Shown: positions 44,201 through 55,700 of the stretch, in pieces
Position numbering within the stretch: position 1 is the stretch's first letter
How the letters are laid out: every line of letters begins with the position of its first letter
From: Spodoptera frugiperda
Lineage: Eukaryota > Arthropoda > Insecta > Lepidoptera > Noctuidae
Reading direction: 5' to 3'
Assembly: GCF_023101765.2 (NCBI RefSeq)
Contig: NC_064217.1
Span: 9,459,788 to 9,523,787 of the forward strand
Length of the DNA: 64,000 nucleotides
The notes under the pieces: model-generated
Database searches by the model: none
What the model was told of the DNA's origin: nothing
What the model saw: only the letters and a program-made list of their open reading frames with translations
Position numbers and translations under genes: made by a program

Positions 44201-47200
44201 GTTGATTTAGTGATTTATTGTCAATTGTTCTGTACTATGCTGCATAAATCCACGAGCTAGCAGTGTCAAGTCTTAGAAAGGAGCTGAAGGTCCATATTTG
44301 CCACTTAGAACATCGAAATACTAACACGGTTATCTTATATCTAACTTATTCTATCTACAAATTGGACTGTTCCCGTCTGAATAAAAAAACAACAACCATA
44401 ATAGCGCACTTTACTTAGTTACTTTAGTCTCCCAAGGAGAAGTCAATGGACGATTTCCCCCTCAAAAAAAAAAAAAAAAAAATAGAAACTACCTAATTAC
44501 TCAGTAAATTTGTATTTAGTCAATAACACTTATTTGCAATTGTTCACGAATGCACGGATAAAGTAATAAGTGCCTAGTGCCAGTTATTCAAGCGTTGTTT
44601 ATTAATAATATTACGAAATGTATTCAGGTATAACAAAATAAATGTATATAAGCATTACGTATTCACGTCCCCATTTTGTTATCACACTTTTCATTAAATG
44701 GGTCACATTCTGATGCATTCGATTCTATTTTCCTCTCGGGCCGAGCGTGCGGGCCAAGGTGATGTTTATACGACGCGCCCGCCGACCCTGCCACTATGAA
44801 AATCTACTGGATGCATTATTCTTCTCCCTAAGTGCTTAATAGAATACTCGCTGAATAATTCACAAGTTGAAGACGGCTAATAAAAGCGTGCTCGACAAGA
44901 CGGTGGCGGTCGATATGTAAAGAGATGAGATCTATTCAGGAATAATATCGTGGTTGTTTACGGTGCGGCTCTCGGTTGGATTGCGTCGCAACGGTCGCTA
45001 GTTTGCCCGCAGCTCAGACGGACGCGATGGGGGGACACAGGTGGGATGGAGCGAACGTCTGCGTCGGTGCTTTTTCATTCTTTGTTTGCGTGGAGGATTT
45101 GCATACAATCGGAGAAATTGCGTGGCTGGCAGCAGCCGAGAAAAAAGGAATTCGTGTAGTTTTATGCATATGACTGTTAGAGGTGCGGGTCCTGTGATTT
45201 TTCATCCCAATAGTAACTTCAAAGATGTGCTGCTACTGGTGGGGTTCAAACTGGCACCCTTTGTTATGAAACATTTTTCTATCAGTCATTAATTACCAAA
45301 TAACTTCTTCAATTCCTTGTAACTACGCCAAAAAATTGTAAAGAACGTAATGTAATAACTTCCCGACATGGAGATTTGATAGTAAATCGTTCACCGATAA
45401 GCATGGCTCGATCGGTCGGTCAGTGTATAGTTTACCGACGCGTTTGTCATCTGAATCACGTGGCCTTCCGTTCGGTTATTACTAGCAAGCATTGGTTTCG
45501 CGCGTTAGTTGTGGCGGGCTGGCCGCGCCGACATAGCGTCCTTATCGACGGAGACGTGAAGTGCGCATCAACACCGCCACGTGTATAAACATTGTTTCAC
45601 AACAATAACATGCGGGTGACGCGGGCAAGGACGCTCGACGACGATGCCGGCCCACCGCTCACCGACACATTGATTGTTTAACAACTACGTTCTGTGCTCA
45701 TCCACAAAGAAATACTTAAGTGTCTACAGTTTTACAGTGAAAAAACACGATGAGCGCATTTGCTTGTTTGCGTCCACTCCGGACGAGGATTTCTTACGAT
45801 GTTTGGATTGTTCAAGTGCTTCTTTGTGACTTAAAACGTTAATTTAGTGATTTTTTGTGTAGTTCAATTTACAATTTTGAAGTGTTGTGTAGTGATGGAT
45901 ACCTATTACGAAAGCGAACCTGGCAATCGTAAGTTTCTCATTGTTACCGTGATACCGTGTACAGTCCCCGACTGGCATTGCTACCAGTAATGCGTCAAGG
46001 AGATCGCCTTAATGGATTCTTCGAAGTCTCGACTCGAGAACTGCGCAGTTACATCGAACTACGATCGACCATACATTTTACTTAAACTTCCATGACACGG
46101 TTTTAAAACGACCTTGTGCTTAATAATACTAAAGTTCTTTATAGATTTAAAGTATAAACAGCATCGTATTTAATATCACATTGATTTACGTGATACCATT
46201 ACGATTATACACATATTTGAAAAGAAATCTGATTATTGTAATCAGATAGGTAAATAAAACTCCTAAGCTTAAAATTAAATAATCTTCCATGTCTATTTAG
46301 TTATTTAATCACAGAAAACACATCAGCTTTTTTGGTAAAGTTAAATTGTTTCGTGGGACCCTTAAACCACTTAGTAAAAACAGGAGAGTGAACAGGGGAA
46401 AAAGTAATCAATATTTCTATAACTAGCTAACCAACCAAACACTAATTCCCCGATCAAAAGATAATTTACATTCGTAAAATAAAATAAAAATGGTACTTGA
46501 CAGTTTTAAGTATGAAAGAGTTGTTGAATATTGAAAATCATTCCCGGATACAATTCACCTGATGTTGGAAAAAGTCAGCCCCGGGCAATACAAATTAAAT
46601 TACTTAACCAAGTTACCGATTTAAACTTTACAAGCGGGACATGAAACTGTCATTTGTTGTAACATAACATGTAACAATGCATTTATTTGTTATTGTTAGT
46701 TAACAACACGATAGATATCAAGTGAGTACAAAACTAAATTAAATAAAAACAATAGAAGAACATGTGGACACAACACAAGGCGTTAAAATAAATTCACATT
46801 GAATTGCAATTGCGGTTCGTAAACAGCGAACGCTGGTATCTTGCACCTCCCACGCCAATCTACCGGAGGCTAGTCACATTCCTGACATACCTACCACAGG
46901 TTGTCGGCCGACACCGCGGCCGGTTCCGAACGTTAGCAGCACAGCGATGACGTAGCGACTCGTCTCCGGCCGTTCGTCGGCCCGATACTTACTCACATAC
47001 AGCCTTTCCACACCTCCCTTTGCACAACTTTAGTCCGATCGCCAAGGGGAAATATGACCTTGTCGCAGAGCTCTACATACCCTGGACGCTTTTACTCCGC
47101 AGTTTAAATGCAAACTTGTTATAATATCACCGATCGTCGCCGCTTGGGTACAGAAATCGCGTGCGCTTTCGCCGCGTGCCGCCTTTCTACGCCGAATTGT

Positions 47201-50200
47201 CATATGGTCCTAATGTATTTATCGTTGGTGTCATGAAAGGGAAACAACTTTGTCTTTTTCTCACTGGCAGACAATCAAATCGATAATATTTATATTATAC
47301 TGACAAAGGAAAAAGTGAATTTGTAAATCTAATTTATTGATGTTAAGACGTGGTTTAAGAAGAACAAGCTTGACAAAGATGAATACATTTGTTAGATGTC
47401 TGTCGTTTTAGTACGGAACTAAGAATGTTTGTAATGCTAATAGGCGGATGCGGCCTGATTTTCAATCGGAGCGGAGTCGTACCTACATCCATTCATCTGA
47501 GCGTCCGGAGAGTGAGTTATCCGGATGTAGATAATTTTAACATATTTATGTACGCCACGAGAATGTTATTGGTTTAACTATTCTGTCATGCATCTTGGAA
47601 GATGCTTTCTACTATCTCCCTACGTTCAATTAAGTGACAAGAAACTAGCACACATAAATCCTTCCATTGGCTGTCACCTCAATACAAACCCTTAGTTAAA
47701 TCAATACTAACATTTATGTTGAAAGCTCTACCATATAAAGTTTAATATTTAGAAGCTATTACTAGTTAATAGAAAAGATTTCATGAGATTATGACTAAGC
47801 AACTTGAATAAAAAATAATGAAGTGAATTACTTAGTAAGCAGACTACGCAGTTTCATTCCCAATATTGTTTTAATCCTAGGACTGATGAAATCTTGTCCA
47901 AACGGTCGAAATGCACTGATTCATCAAGAATCACGTGGGTTAACTGTGTACCACCACGTGTGCTAATGAATTGGTTTGTTTGACACTAATTTGAGTAACT
48001 ATCAATTGTTCCAAAGTCCTTTCAAGGCAATACTATTTATATTGCACTTCTCATAAAGTTGATAATTAAATATCAATAATTTACTTACGTTATCACTGTC
48101 TTCCTTCTGGTCTAACACAATTTTGTATATTTATTTGAATAATTATTCAAACACCACAAGTACACAATATCGACCCTTGACTGTTAACCTCAAATAGACA
48201 CATAATTAGGCACACAACTTCGAGAATTATTTATATTTTTTTTGTCACGCAATAAAAATCAATCTGTTTATTTGCACCTCGTCAAACAAATACCAGAGTT
48301 CGCAAAACTGTTTTCGCACACAACAGTACACATTTCACAATAAACTACGCAGTTGCATACTCGTGGGGTACATGTGTGTGTGTGACGATAACACAATGAA
48401 TGCGCGCGCGCATACGTACTTGATAATAGGCTTGATAGCCTACCAATATTGACGCTACGTTTGATCGTGTGATTTTTTTTCTACTTTTCTTATGAATTGG
48501 GATGTAAGATAAAAATTTCATCTGATTTGGTCATAAATCATATAACAATTATTGTAATTACAGAGAAAGAGAGATTTATTACACTTGTGCTAAGCTGAAT
48601 CTTGTTACTAAAGCAAACCGCTTAATCTCTTCACCATAATAAATCTTCGTGCGCGCATATTACGACATAGAGAAAAAACATGAAGAAAAATTAGTCATAC
48701 CTATTTCTACCGCATAGCAACCTAGCTGCATTTCGTTTTAAAAGAATCAAGGATATGGAATGTTTAATGTCAGTGTAATGGGCACTTGTGGTTTCATAGC
48801 TATGTTAACATACAGAACTGGATAGCAGAACGACTGGAAACCAGATTCTGGGATAGATAAACGACCTTAGCTGTTCTACTATCATCTCTTTCAACGTAAC
48901 TTATTATAGTAATAAGTCTCTTTATTCCAAGTAATTACAATAACCATCTTATAAAGCAAATAAATTGTTTACAGAAGGCATATCTGCAGGCTCAGTGTGG
49001 CTCTTGGCATCAGCTTCTTCCACTCAATAACTATAACTAAGATTTCAAAGAAATGCCTATTAAAAACGTAATCAGGCAAGCATACAATAGTCAAAAATAC
49101 CAGTCAATGATATTAGATAGAATGCAGAAATGTACACAAAGATTGTGCTAAACTGAAAACTATTTTTAATTGGCAGCTGTTCAGTTAGAGTTCCGTCCAA
49201 ACAGTAATTAAACTACGAACGGGAATTAGCTCACTAGGTCTTTGCAGGGCTGTTGTTATACCTAGATGTAGAATTGGAGGTAGATACAGATTTAACTTGT
49301 TTTGTTTTTGATTAAACTATCTTCTGTTAAATTAGAGTAGGATAGAGTAGGATAAAAAGTAATATCCTATCACCCAAGTCAGCTTATACCCTGTCTGTAT
49401 AACAAATTTCATCAAAATTCGTTCAGTAGTTTCAGCGTGATTGATAGGTAAACATCTAAACAAATTTCACGTTTCTAATATGAGTGTGATAATGCTTTAT
49501 AATTATTTAAACATTCTTAAACATTTCATTCTCACTAACGACCTCTTTTATATGTTGTATTTTCATATTTTTTCCCCCAATAAGGCCACCTGCATCATTC
49601 AAAATTGCCTAACTGAAATTTAGCACAACTAAATGCTTATCATTCAACAACTTTGCCTAAATGTCAACGATATAAATCGTCGCAAAAGGATAACGCGAAC
49701 AGGTTGCTAGAATTCATTAATATTGTAATTCAAAACTGTTGAGGATATTTTTTCTCGGTACAACTCCTCATATTCGACACCTGTTACGAAAATAGAAAGA
49801 TATCGCTCCAAAAATGAGGTCCAATTTAAATAGATTAAATAGATACCTGTGTACGTAATGAGAACTTGTGAGACGTTCAACAAACTTTTCGCCCAGCAAA
49901 AGTACCTAGCGAGCCTCGAACGTCGGTGTTTTATTATGAAATGTCACGTCGTACCAGACGGTACATAAATAAGACTAAATTAACTTGTCTGCGACCTCTG
50001 GATTGAACGCGATAAGGTTCACATTCACACCTTGGATTACATGTTAAAACGAATTCGAGTCACCCAACAAAAGTAACAATATATAGTTAACAAAATGTTG
50101 ATGAGAAACCTTTTCTCCCATCCCATCGTTTTCAGTTGAACTCGGTCGAGGACGCTTTGTTTATGGAGTTTTATTTTATTAGCTGATTTAATTTTACGGG

Positions 50201-52775
50201 TTGAAGAGATTTTTTATTGCGCGAAGACGTTCGTGATCGAAATTTACGGTCATTAAAACTTGAATTAGTCGTGTAATGTTGTGTGAAGTCTTAGACTTGG
50301 GAAATCCTGGAGAAAGTAACATTTTTGTTGTTAAGTAACCAGTAATTACCATGAAATTACCGCTTCTTTAACTGTCTGAGAAACTTAATTATTACTGAAA
50401 AATATCTGTTTAGCTAAAGCGATACACAGCTACCTAATTTGAAAATTGTTACCGAATATACCACTCTGTGGCCCTTGAATATTTCTGCAGAAACTTAAGA
50501 ATTTTATGGGTAAAAAAGTAAGGAAATGAGACTGCAACGATCTTGTCGCAGGTCTTAGACATGTAAAAGTATCCCAGGAGGACAGTGCTATGTGAAAACT
50601 TTGGCGATACGATACTTAGCAACGTGTTCTACCACGACTTTGGTTGGACGAGGCAAAATTTTCAACAAAGAACTTTACTTTCTGGAAATTTTAAACTATG
50701 TTTTGTTGCACACATTATAATACAAAAACACTGCTTAAGGTCTCACCATAAACATAGCATACTAATGATATCTGAATCCAATTCAATTAAGACCGTTCCA
50801 AATTATCCCAGTGCTAATAATATTGAGTTCTAACGTGTTTCCATAAACGCAGAGATGACGTCGTCCATAGACCGTGAAACAAGTCAATCCGGAATGATTC
50901 ATTCACCTTTAACATACCTATAAAGTATTCGGATCCGGCAGTATGTGGGCGGCAATCAGGTGAATAAAGCATGTTCACACGGCAATTTGAGCTATTACGA
51001 TACCAGATTGATTGAGATGCGACGCCCGCGCCGTCTACCGAACTAATAATGACTAACTTTAATACTGGTTTTTATCGAATTATCGCCATCAATCTACAAC
51101 GGATTGAGCACAAATACAATTTATTCTAATCTTAATAACATCGATTAAAATAAATTGAAGAATTACTTCACTGTTCGTTTTTATATCAAGCAACTACGCG
51201 ATAATAATATGGACCGAAAATAGAATTGTGTAAACAAAAATTTACCTACTACACACAATACACATGTTGGATATTATTAAAGGCACTTTTTATTTTATTT
51301 TTATCATCCATTGCATGACTACAAAACAAATAGTATTTTTTCCCCGTAATTGTACTTAGCCTTTATTTAAAATATTTATTAAGTTAGATTTAGATTTCAT
51401 ATTTTAGTAGGTATTACAAATGTTAAGCTAAACTGTTTACCTCGAAAACTATGTAAAGAATTAGACTTGTTGTGGTTGAGTGTGATGTAATGTGTGTGTG
51501 TTGATTGCAGTGGGCGTGGTTGGCGGCGGCATGCCGGAGGCAGCTGGCGGCGAACGACGCCACGTGCCGTTGTACGGGAGACTGGTTGCTGAAGACCAGC
51601 TGGCGTCCATGTCCGCGCCCTCAGACATTCAGGTGAGCGCCACAGTGCGCGATCCCCGAGCTTTCTGCTGCTACCATACCCCCGCTCAGGTAAATGATGC
51701 ACGAGGCAGTTTGGAGGACTAACGTCCTAAACACGAACCAATGTTGCTACTATTCAAAAATACAGCTAGGTATCCGCGTCATAATTACGTATGTTAACCA
51801 TTACTCAGTACCCACGCTTCCAAACCCAATTTCATGAGAAGCGATGCACTTACTTGCATATAATTGAAGTTTCTTAAACTCGTGACCTCAGCGCGCCACA
51901 CCTATTGTTTTATTAAAAGAGCCATTAACCACGCGCGTCTAGACATTACGCGCAAGTAAATAAATTAGTCAGTAAAGTGCCACTAATTACCCACTACAAC
52001 TAAGTTCTCTTTCACTGAAACACTAGTGATGTATTTAGTTAACGTTGAATACGAACTGGCAACGATCGATAGATACCCCTCGTCTAGACTGGGTTAATTA
52101 ATAAATGTGTCCGACTAGTGTTTCTCGCGCAAAATATTGGGTTTCATTCTTATTGTCAGAATGAACATGTTTTCAATACAAAACTTTGTTAGATTATCAC
52201 CGATGTGGCCGTCGCGCGCGCCTCGTGACGTTAATAGTCCTGCCACTAATGTATGGTTATTACAGACAGTGATTGCTTTAAGGATATATTGTAGGTGCGC
52301 TTCAGGTGTGAACCAATTGTTCAATATTTTATTGAATAGATGTTTATACAAACCGTCTCGTGTATTAAGACGTCTACGTGCGTCTTATTTAGCTTCTTAG
52401 ATGTTATCATAATTTTGTATTCTAGTATACCTTTTATGTTAGCTGTTGATGCCTTTTATTTGATTCAATAAGTTTCGGTAAAATGTGGTACTCAAGTTTT
52501 AGTCCATATTTCACCATAACTTTGTCAAAATTACGCTTTTTGTCTTACTGTCTGCGTAGCGTAGTAATATCCGTTTTGCCTTTATCTATGATGTCTGTAC
52601 GCTTAGCTTGAATTGCTTTATTGTCTGCTTCTCCTTGTTGCCATCTATTAATGAACACTTCTCGCTTACCCAGGCTATGCAGGCCCGAATACCACATCAC
52701 TTTCGAGACCCCTCGACAGCTCCGCTAAGAAAACTGAGCGTTGACCTCATCAAAACCTACAAACACATAAACGAG
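38152..52775 (+). CDS. mnb: Minibrain / DYRK1A kinase, N-terminal part (gene continues past the window)
   Basis: mnb encodes a DYRK-family kinase that autophosphorylates on tyrosine and then phosphorylates Ser/Thr substrates; it acts in neurogenesis and growth and is dosage-sensitive in flies and mammals. Seen here: two alternative first coding exons (38152-38215 and 45895-45928) and two shared exons (51511-51632 and 52674-52775). The shared part reads RRHVPLYGRLVAEDQLAS, then AMQARIPHHFRDP and PLRKLSVDLIKTYKHINE, which matches the conserved segment just upstream of the bipartite NLS in DYRK1A/Mnb. Phases join exactly (1, 1, 0, 0). The next exon, expected to open with VYYAKKKRR, was not found up to 64000, so the last intron exceeds 11.2 kb and the kinase domain, DH box and C-terminus lie outside. 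The identity rests on the last exon and is very strong; first-exon usage is inferred from splice signals. Confidence 0.95.
43890..44120. promoter_or_regulatory. CpG-rich block inside mnb intron
   Basis: About 230 bp with very dense CpG and long GC runs in an otherwise AT-rich intron. It lies between the two mnb first exons. A GGTAAGAAA donor-like site is just upstream (about 43840). It could be an enhancer, an extra promoter or a non-coding first exon. Function inferred from composition only. Confidence 0.4.
44430..44482 (+). repeat. SINE A tail fragment with long poly-A (mnb intron)
   Basis: A 3' fragment (GAGAAGTCAATGGACGATTT, then an A run of about 19). The intact poly-A suggests a fairly recent insertion. 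It is the only SINE A trace seen in the mnb part. Confidence 0.55.
45750..45842 (+). other. Upstream ORFs in the mnb exon 1B leader
   Basis: A 30-codon upstream ORF (begins MSAFACLRPLR, ends TAA) stops 52 nt before the exon 1B ATG. A second of 11 codons (MFGLFKCFFVT) sits inside it at 45799-45834 in another frame. They matter only if transcription starts upstream of 45750, which is not established. Confidence 0.45.
45895..45928 (+). CDS. mnb: mnb distal alternative first coding exon (1B)
   Basis: A short ATG exon encoding MDTYYESEPGN plus one base before a GTAAGT donor. It ends in the same phase as exon 1A, so both splice to 51511 without a frameshift and both create Leu at the junction. The preceding few hundred bases are CpG-rich and include a TCAGTG initiator-like motif at 45420-45425. 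No cDNA is available, so it remains a prediction. Confidence 0.6.
45929..51510 (+). other. mnb: mnb intron between exon 1B and shared exon 2
   Basis: No exon recognised. CpG-rich patches occur around 46850-47010. Short GT and CG dinucleotide runs lie near 48370-48412. A transposon-derived fragment sits at 49335-49462. The intron ends in a TG repeat next to the acceptor. Confidence 0.6.
49335..49462 (+). repeat. Transposon-derived fragment I (mnb intron)
   Basis: Contains TCATCAAAATTCGTTCAGTA followed by GTTTCAGCGTGATTGA, a signature common at the 3' part of moth retroelements. Single copy in the window. Confidence 0.45.
51511..51632 (+). CDS. mnb: mnb shared exon 2
   Basis: It encodes 41 codons with the junction base: a Gly-rich start (GVVGGGMPEAAGGE), then RRHVPLYGRLVAEDQLAS, recognisable from the Drosophila protein (RH-PLYGR-V). 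It ends in phase 0 at a GTGAGC donor. Its acceptor follows a short TG repeat rather than a strong pyrimidine tract. An internal ATG at 51531 could serve as another start. Confidence 0.88.
51633..52673 (+). other. mnb: mnb intron between shared exons 2 and 3
   Basis: About 1 kb of unique-looking sequence with no repeat family seen elsewhere in the window and no recognisable exon. Confidence 0.6.
52674..52775 (+). CDS. mnb: mnb shared exon 3
   Basis: 34 codons, phase 0 at both ends, encoding AMQARIPHHFRDPS and PLRKLSVDLIKTYKHINE. This segment is nearly invariant from insects to mammals in DYRK1A and precedes the KKKRR nuclear localisation signal carried by the next exon. The donor is GTAAGC and the acceptor CTTACCCAG. 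Confidence 0.95.
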
Positions 52776-55700
52776 GTAAGCTAATTTTAATAGTTTAATT
52801 AATAGGTTAAACTTTATAATAACTTTCATAACTCTTTGACACGTGCTTTATGTTATATCGAATGATATCACAGTGGGTACTCGATTGAACATCGAATAAC
52901 AATCGATCATCGCATCGAATAACATCCGATTGTTCGATTAATCCGGAATTAACCGGTGTCATCTGCGGTTATTAATTTACTTACTCCGTACCATATATGC
53001 AACCGCCATTGTTGATTCTCGCTCGAAGCTATTAAACTGCGAGTACTTTCGTAATTATTGTTTACATGTCGTATGCGGAAATTGCTCATCAGCCTTGCAT
53101 CATGTTTTCATTTTTAAGCCGTTGTTATTTATAATACAGCGTTCAGTTCATTGCTCGTTGTTACTGTTTTTAAAGCGATCAATTCGCCACAATCGCCGAT
53201 CACTACATCCCACATGCCACATATTGGCGTAGAAGGCGTACGAAAGTACATACCACCACGCGCTGTGAGTTCCGACCTTTTTCGACATCGGTGGGCGCAC
53301 CGTTGCTAGGAGGCGGCCCGGGGTCGCGTGGGAGCAGATTTATTGCATCGTAAATAAAAAATTCTCAATGAACTACTGACTGTTCTCTTCAATGAAGCGG
53401 TGACCGGGTTAATTTGGATTTGATGTGAATCTCAGAGTTTTGTATCAAATCATGGTTATGATATTGTTTTAATTCACAAACTTGGATGCAACCATTTTTT
53501 TTTAAATTTTATCATTTTTTAAATACCTTTTGTATACTAAAACTTAAAAAAAAAAAAATACAAAAACAGTAGACACTACTTAATACCACCGAGGCTGTTT
53601 GTTTACATGATTGATGTTAACAAGAGCAGTAGCGCCAGTGATCATTAAGTATGATCGCCTCGCGGCCGCACTGCACACTGCGCAAATTGTTCTAGGAAAA
53701 CGATTTCCTTGCTACGCAAATGATTTCTTTCGCCATCGAAGTCTTGTTTACGGCGCGTACGAGCTCCACTCTGTATGACCTTTACCGTCACGTGTATGTT
53801 AAGTTTTCACTGCGGCGTTTGGTCTCTCGGCGCATTAAACGCTGCGTCACAGTTTTCCTTTACACGAGCCACAAATGACGACACGAGAAACGTGGAAAGT
53901 TTGACGTAGTGGAAATTGTTTTCTAATACTGTTCCGAAGGTGCACTGCTCTTTCTTTTCTTTGGAAACAACGCCTTTCGTGATCCACGTCAACCTTTACA
54001 GTACTTATCTCAACCTCGTCATAACACTGTTACAGTTCACTGAAATCGTGATTACAGTGTCATTATTACTGATATTCTCATAGTTAAAGTGCTCCTCGAC
54101 ACAGGAGATATTATACTTATAAACGGACCTCACACGTTTATTATTCTTACATCATCAGTCTCAAGAATATCTTCCATTATTAATTGTCGTTAATCATATA
54201 ATATTCATACGCAACCGAACAACGTTATAAGCCGTATTGGGATTCTATTTGCAGCTCTACACAAACAAAGCCCGTATTTACTGACTAAAAATACATTTAA
54301 CAAATCAATGTTTACCCCAGGGAGCTACGAAAGTACGGACACCTTTATTTTTATCTAACTCAATGACAAAGGAAAGGCTACACGATAAAATTAGTTCACG
54401 TCCGTCAATCTTAAATGCTGTGAATGTCTCGTTTTAAGGTCTTGGGACACTTTCTTTGTTTTGAAAGAGCGTGTTTTAATTTTATTACTAATATAAATTG
54501 GGTGAGCTTGCTCTCTAAGTTTTTGTTCTGAAGTTTTATAATCCATTTCCAAACATTCTAGTGCCGCTCTGGAGCGACGGCAATTAATCTTAGTATACGG
54601 GAGACACGTGGTGTCTCCCCTCGCTTTCTATTTATTTTCGGACGCAGTTATTAATAGAAAATATTCTATTTGCGTTTGTAAGGTGGTCATTGCCCTATTT
54701 GGTGGTGTGTTTACATGGCGCCTTGCCAGATTCTGACGCGTCATGTGGGAGGTAAAGGTGCACGGGTATTAGGAGTCTTAGAAGTTGCATGCGCTCCACT
54801 GTGATAAACTAGGCTAGGAAGCGGAAGATAAAACCGAGACACATTTAATCCTTTCATTCTATAAACAAAACTGTTTTCAGAAGAGAATTCAAATAAAAAG
54901 AAAAACAACATGTTATCCCCAAGTTTTTGTATAAAAAGTCAGTAAAAATATTCGCTGGCAACAGATCACAGTGCATTTTTCTTTCCGTGTTGCAATTTTA
55001 ATCCGGAACATGTGACCATAGTCGATACGTCACGCGTTTACGCCAGTGAAACCGCGGGCTAAAAGAGCACCTAGTGCTATTAATGCTCGCTGTTGTTCTA
55101 AATCTGGCCGTTTGTTTTGCGCTGTCAATAACGTGTAAACAAAGAAATTCCTCAGTGCTGATGTTAACTGACCAATATAAGGCCAAAGTCTGACGCTGTA
55201 ACCATTTTTTCGGGTCAAGCAACGTCACTTCCCGCCGTTTTTTCCTTTTCTCGGAACTTGATTTCTATTTCCTCTCGGCCTCAACATTTGTTTAAACTTG
55301 ATGAACGACCAAAACAAACTGGACGTTTCGTTGTAAATTAGAATCGGTTTGTTTCTTTGGCGCCATGCAGTTAACCAATAACGATTTGTTTACAAATTCT
55401 TCTTTTTCTTAAACTTGTATTAAACCCTTTTCAGAGTGTCATTAAAAAACCGCATAATTAAATGAATAATTGTAAAGTATGTTTGTGTTCGTCGTTCGGT
55501 ACATAATCTTGAATAATAATCGGTGTCTGTCTGTCGGTAGTTGTCTATTAATATCACATTGCGGTTTCGCCGGCAAAGTTATTGGTTTCAAATGACCCAA
55601 TTGCGTCATGTTTTTTGCATTCCGCTGACGGACAATAGATTTGTACATTTGCTTTTAGTGAAACTTGAATTGACCCTAAAAAACATTTGTCAATGTTTTC

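Larger units (their letters stand above)
38216..45700 (+). other. mnb: mnb first intron (proximal form)
   Basis: A large intron with no recognised exon. It contains a strongly CpG-rich block at about 43900-44120, moderately GC-rich patches near 41160-41230, 42640-42700 and 44740-44790, and one short SINE tail at 44430-44482. Long open frames here (39599-39991 minus, 43833-44126 minus) match nothing I know. Confidence 0.6.
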
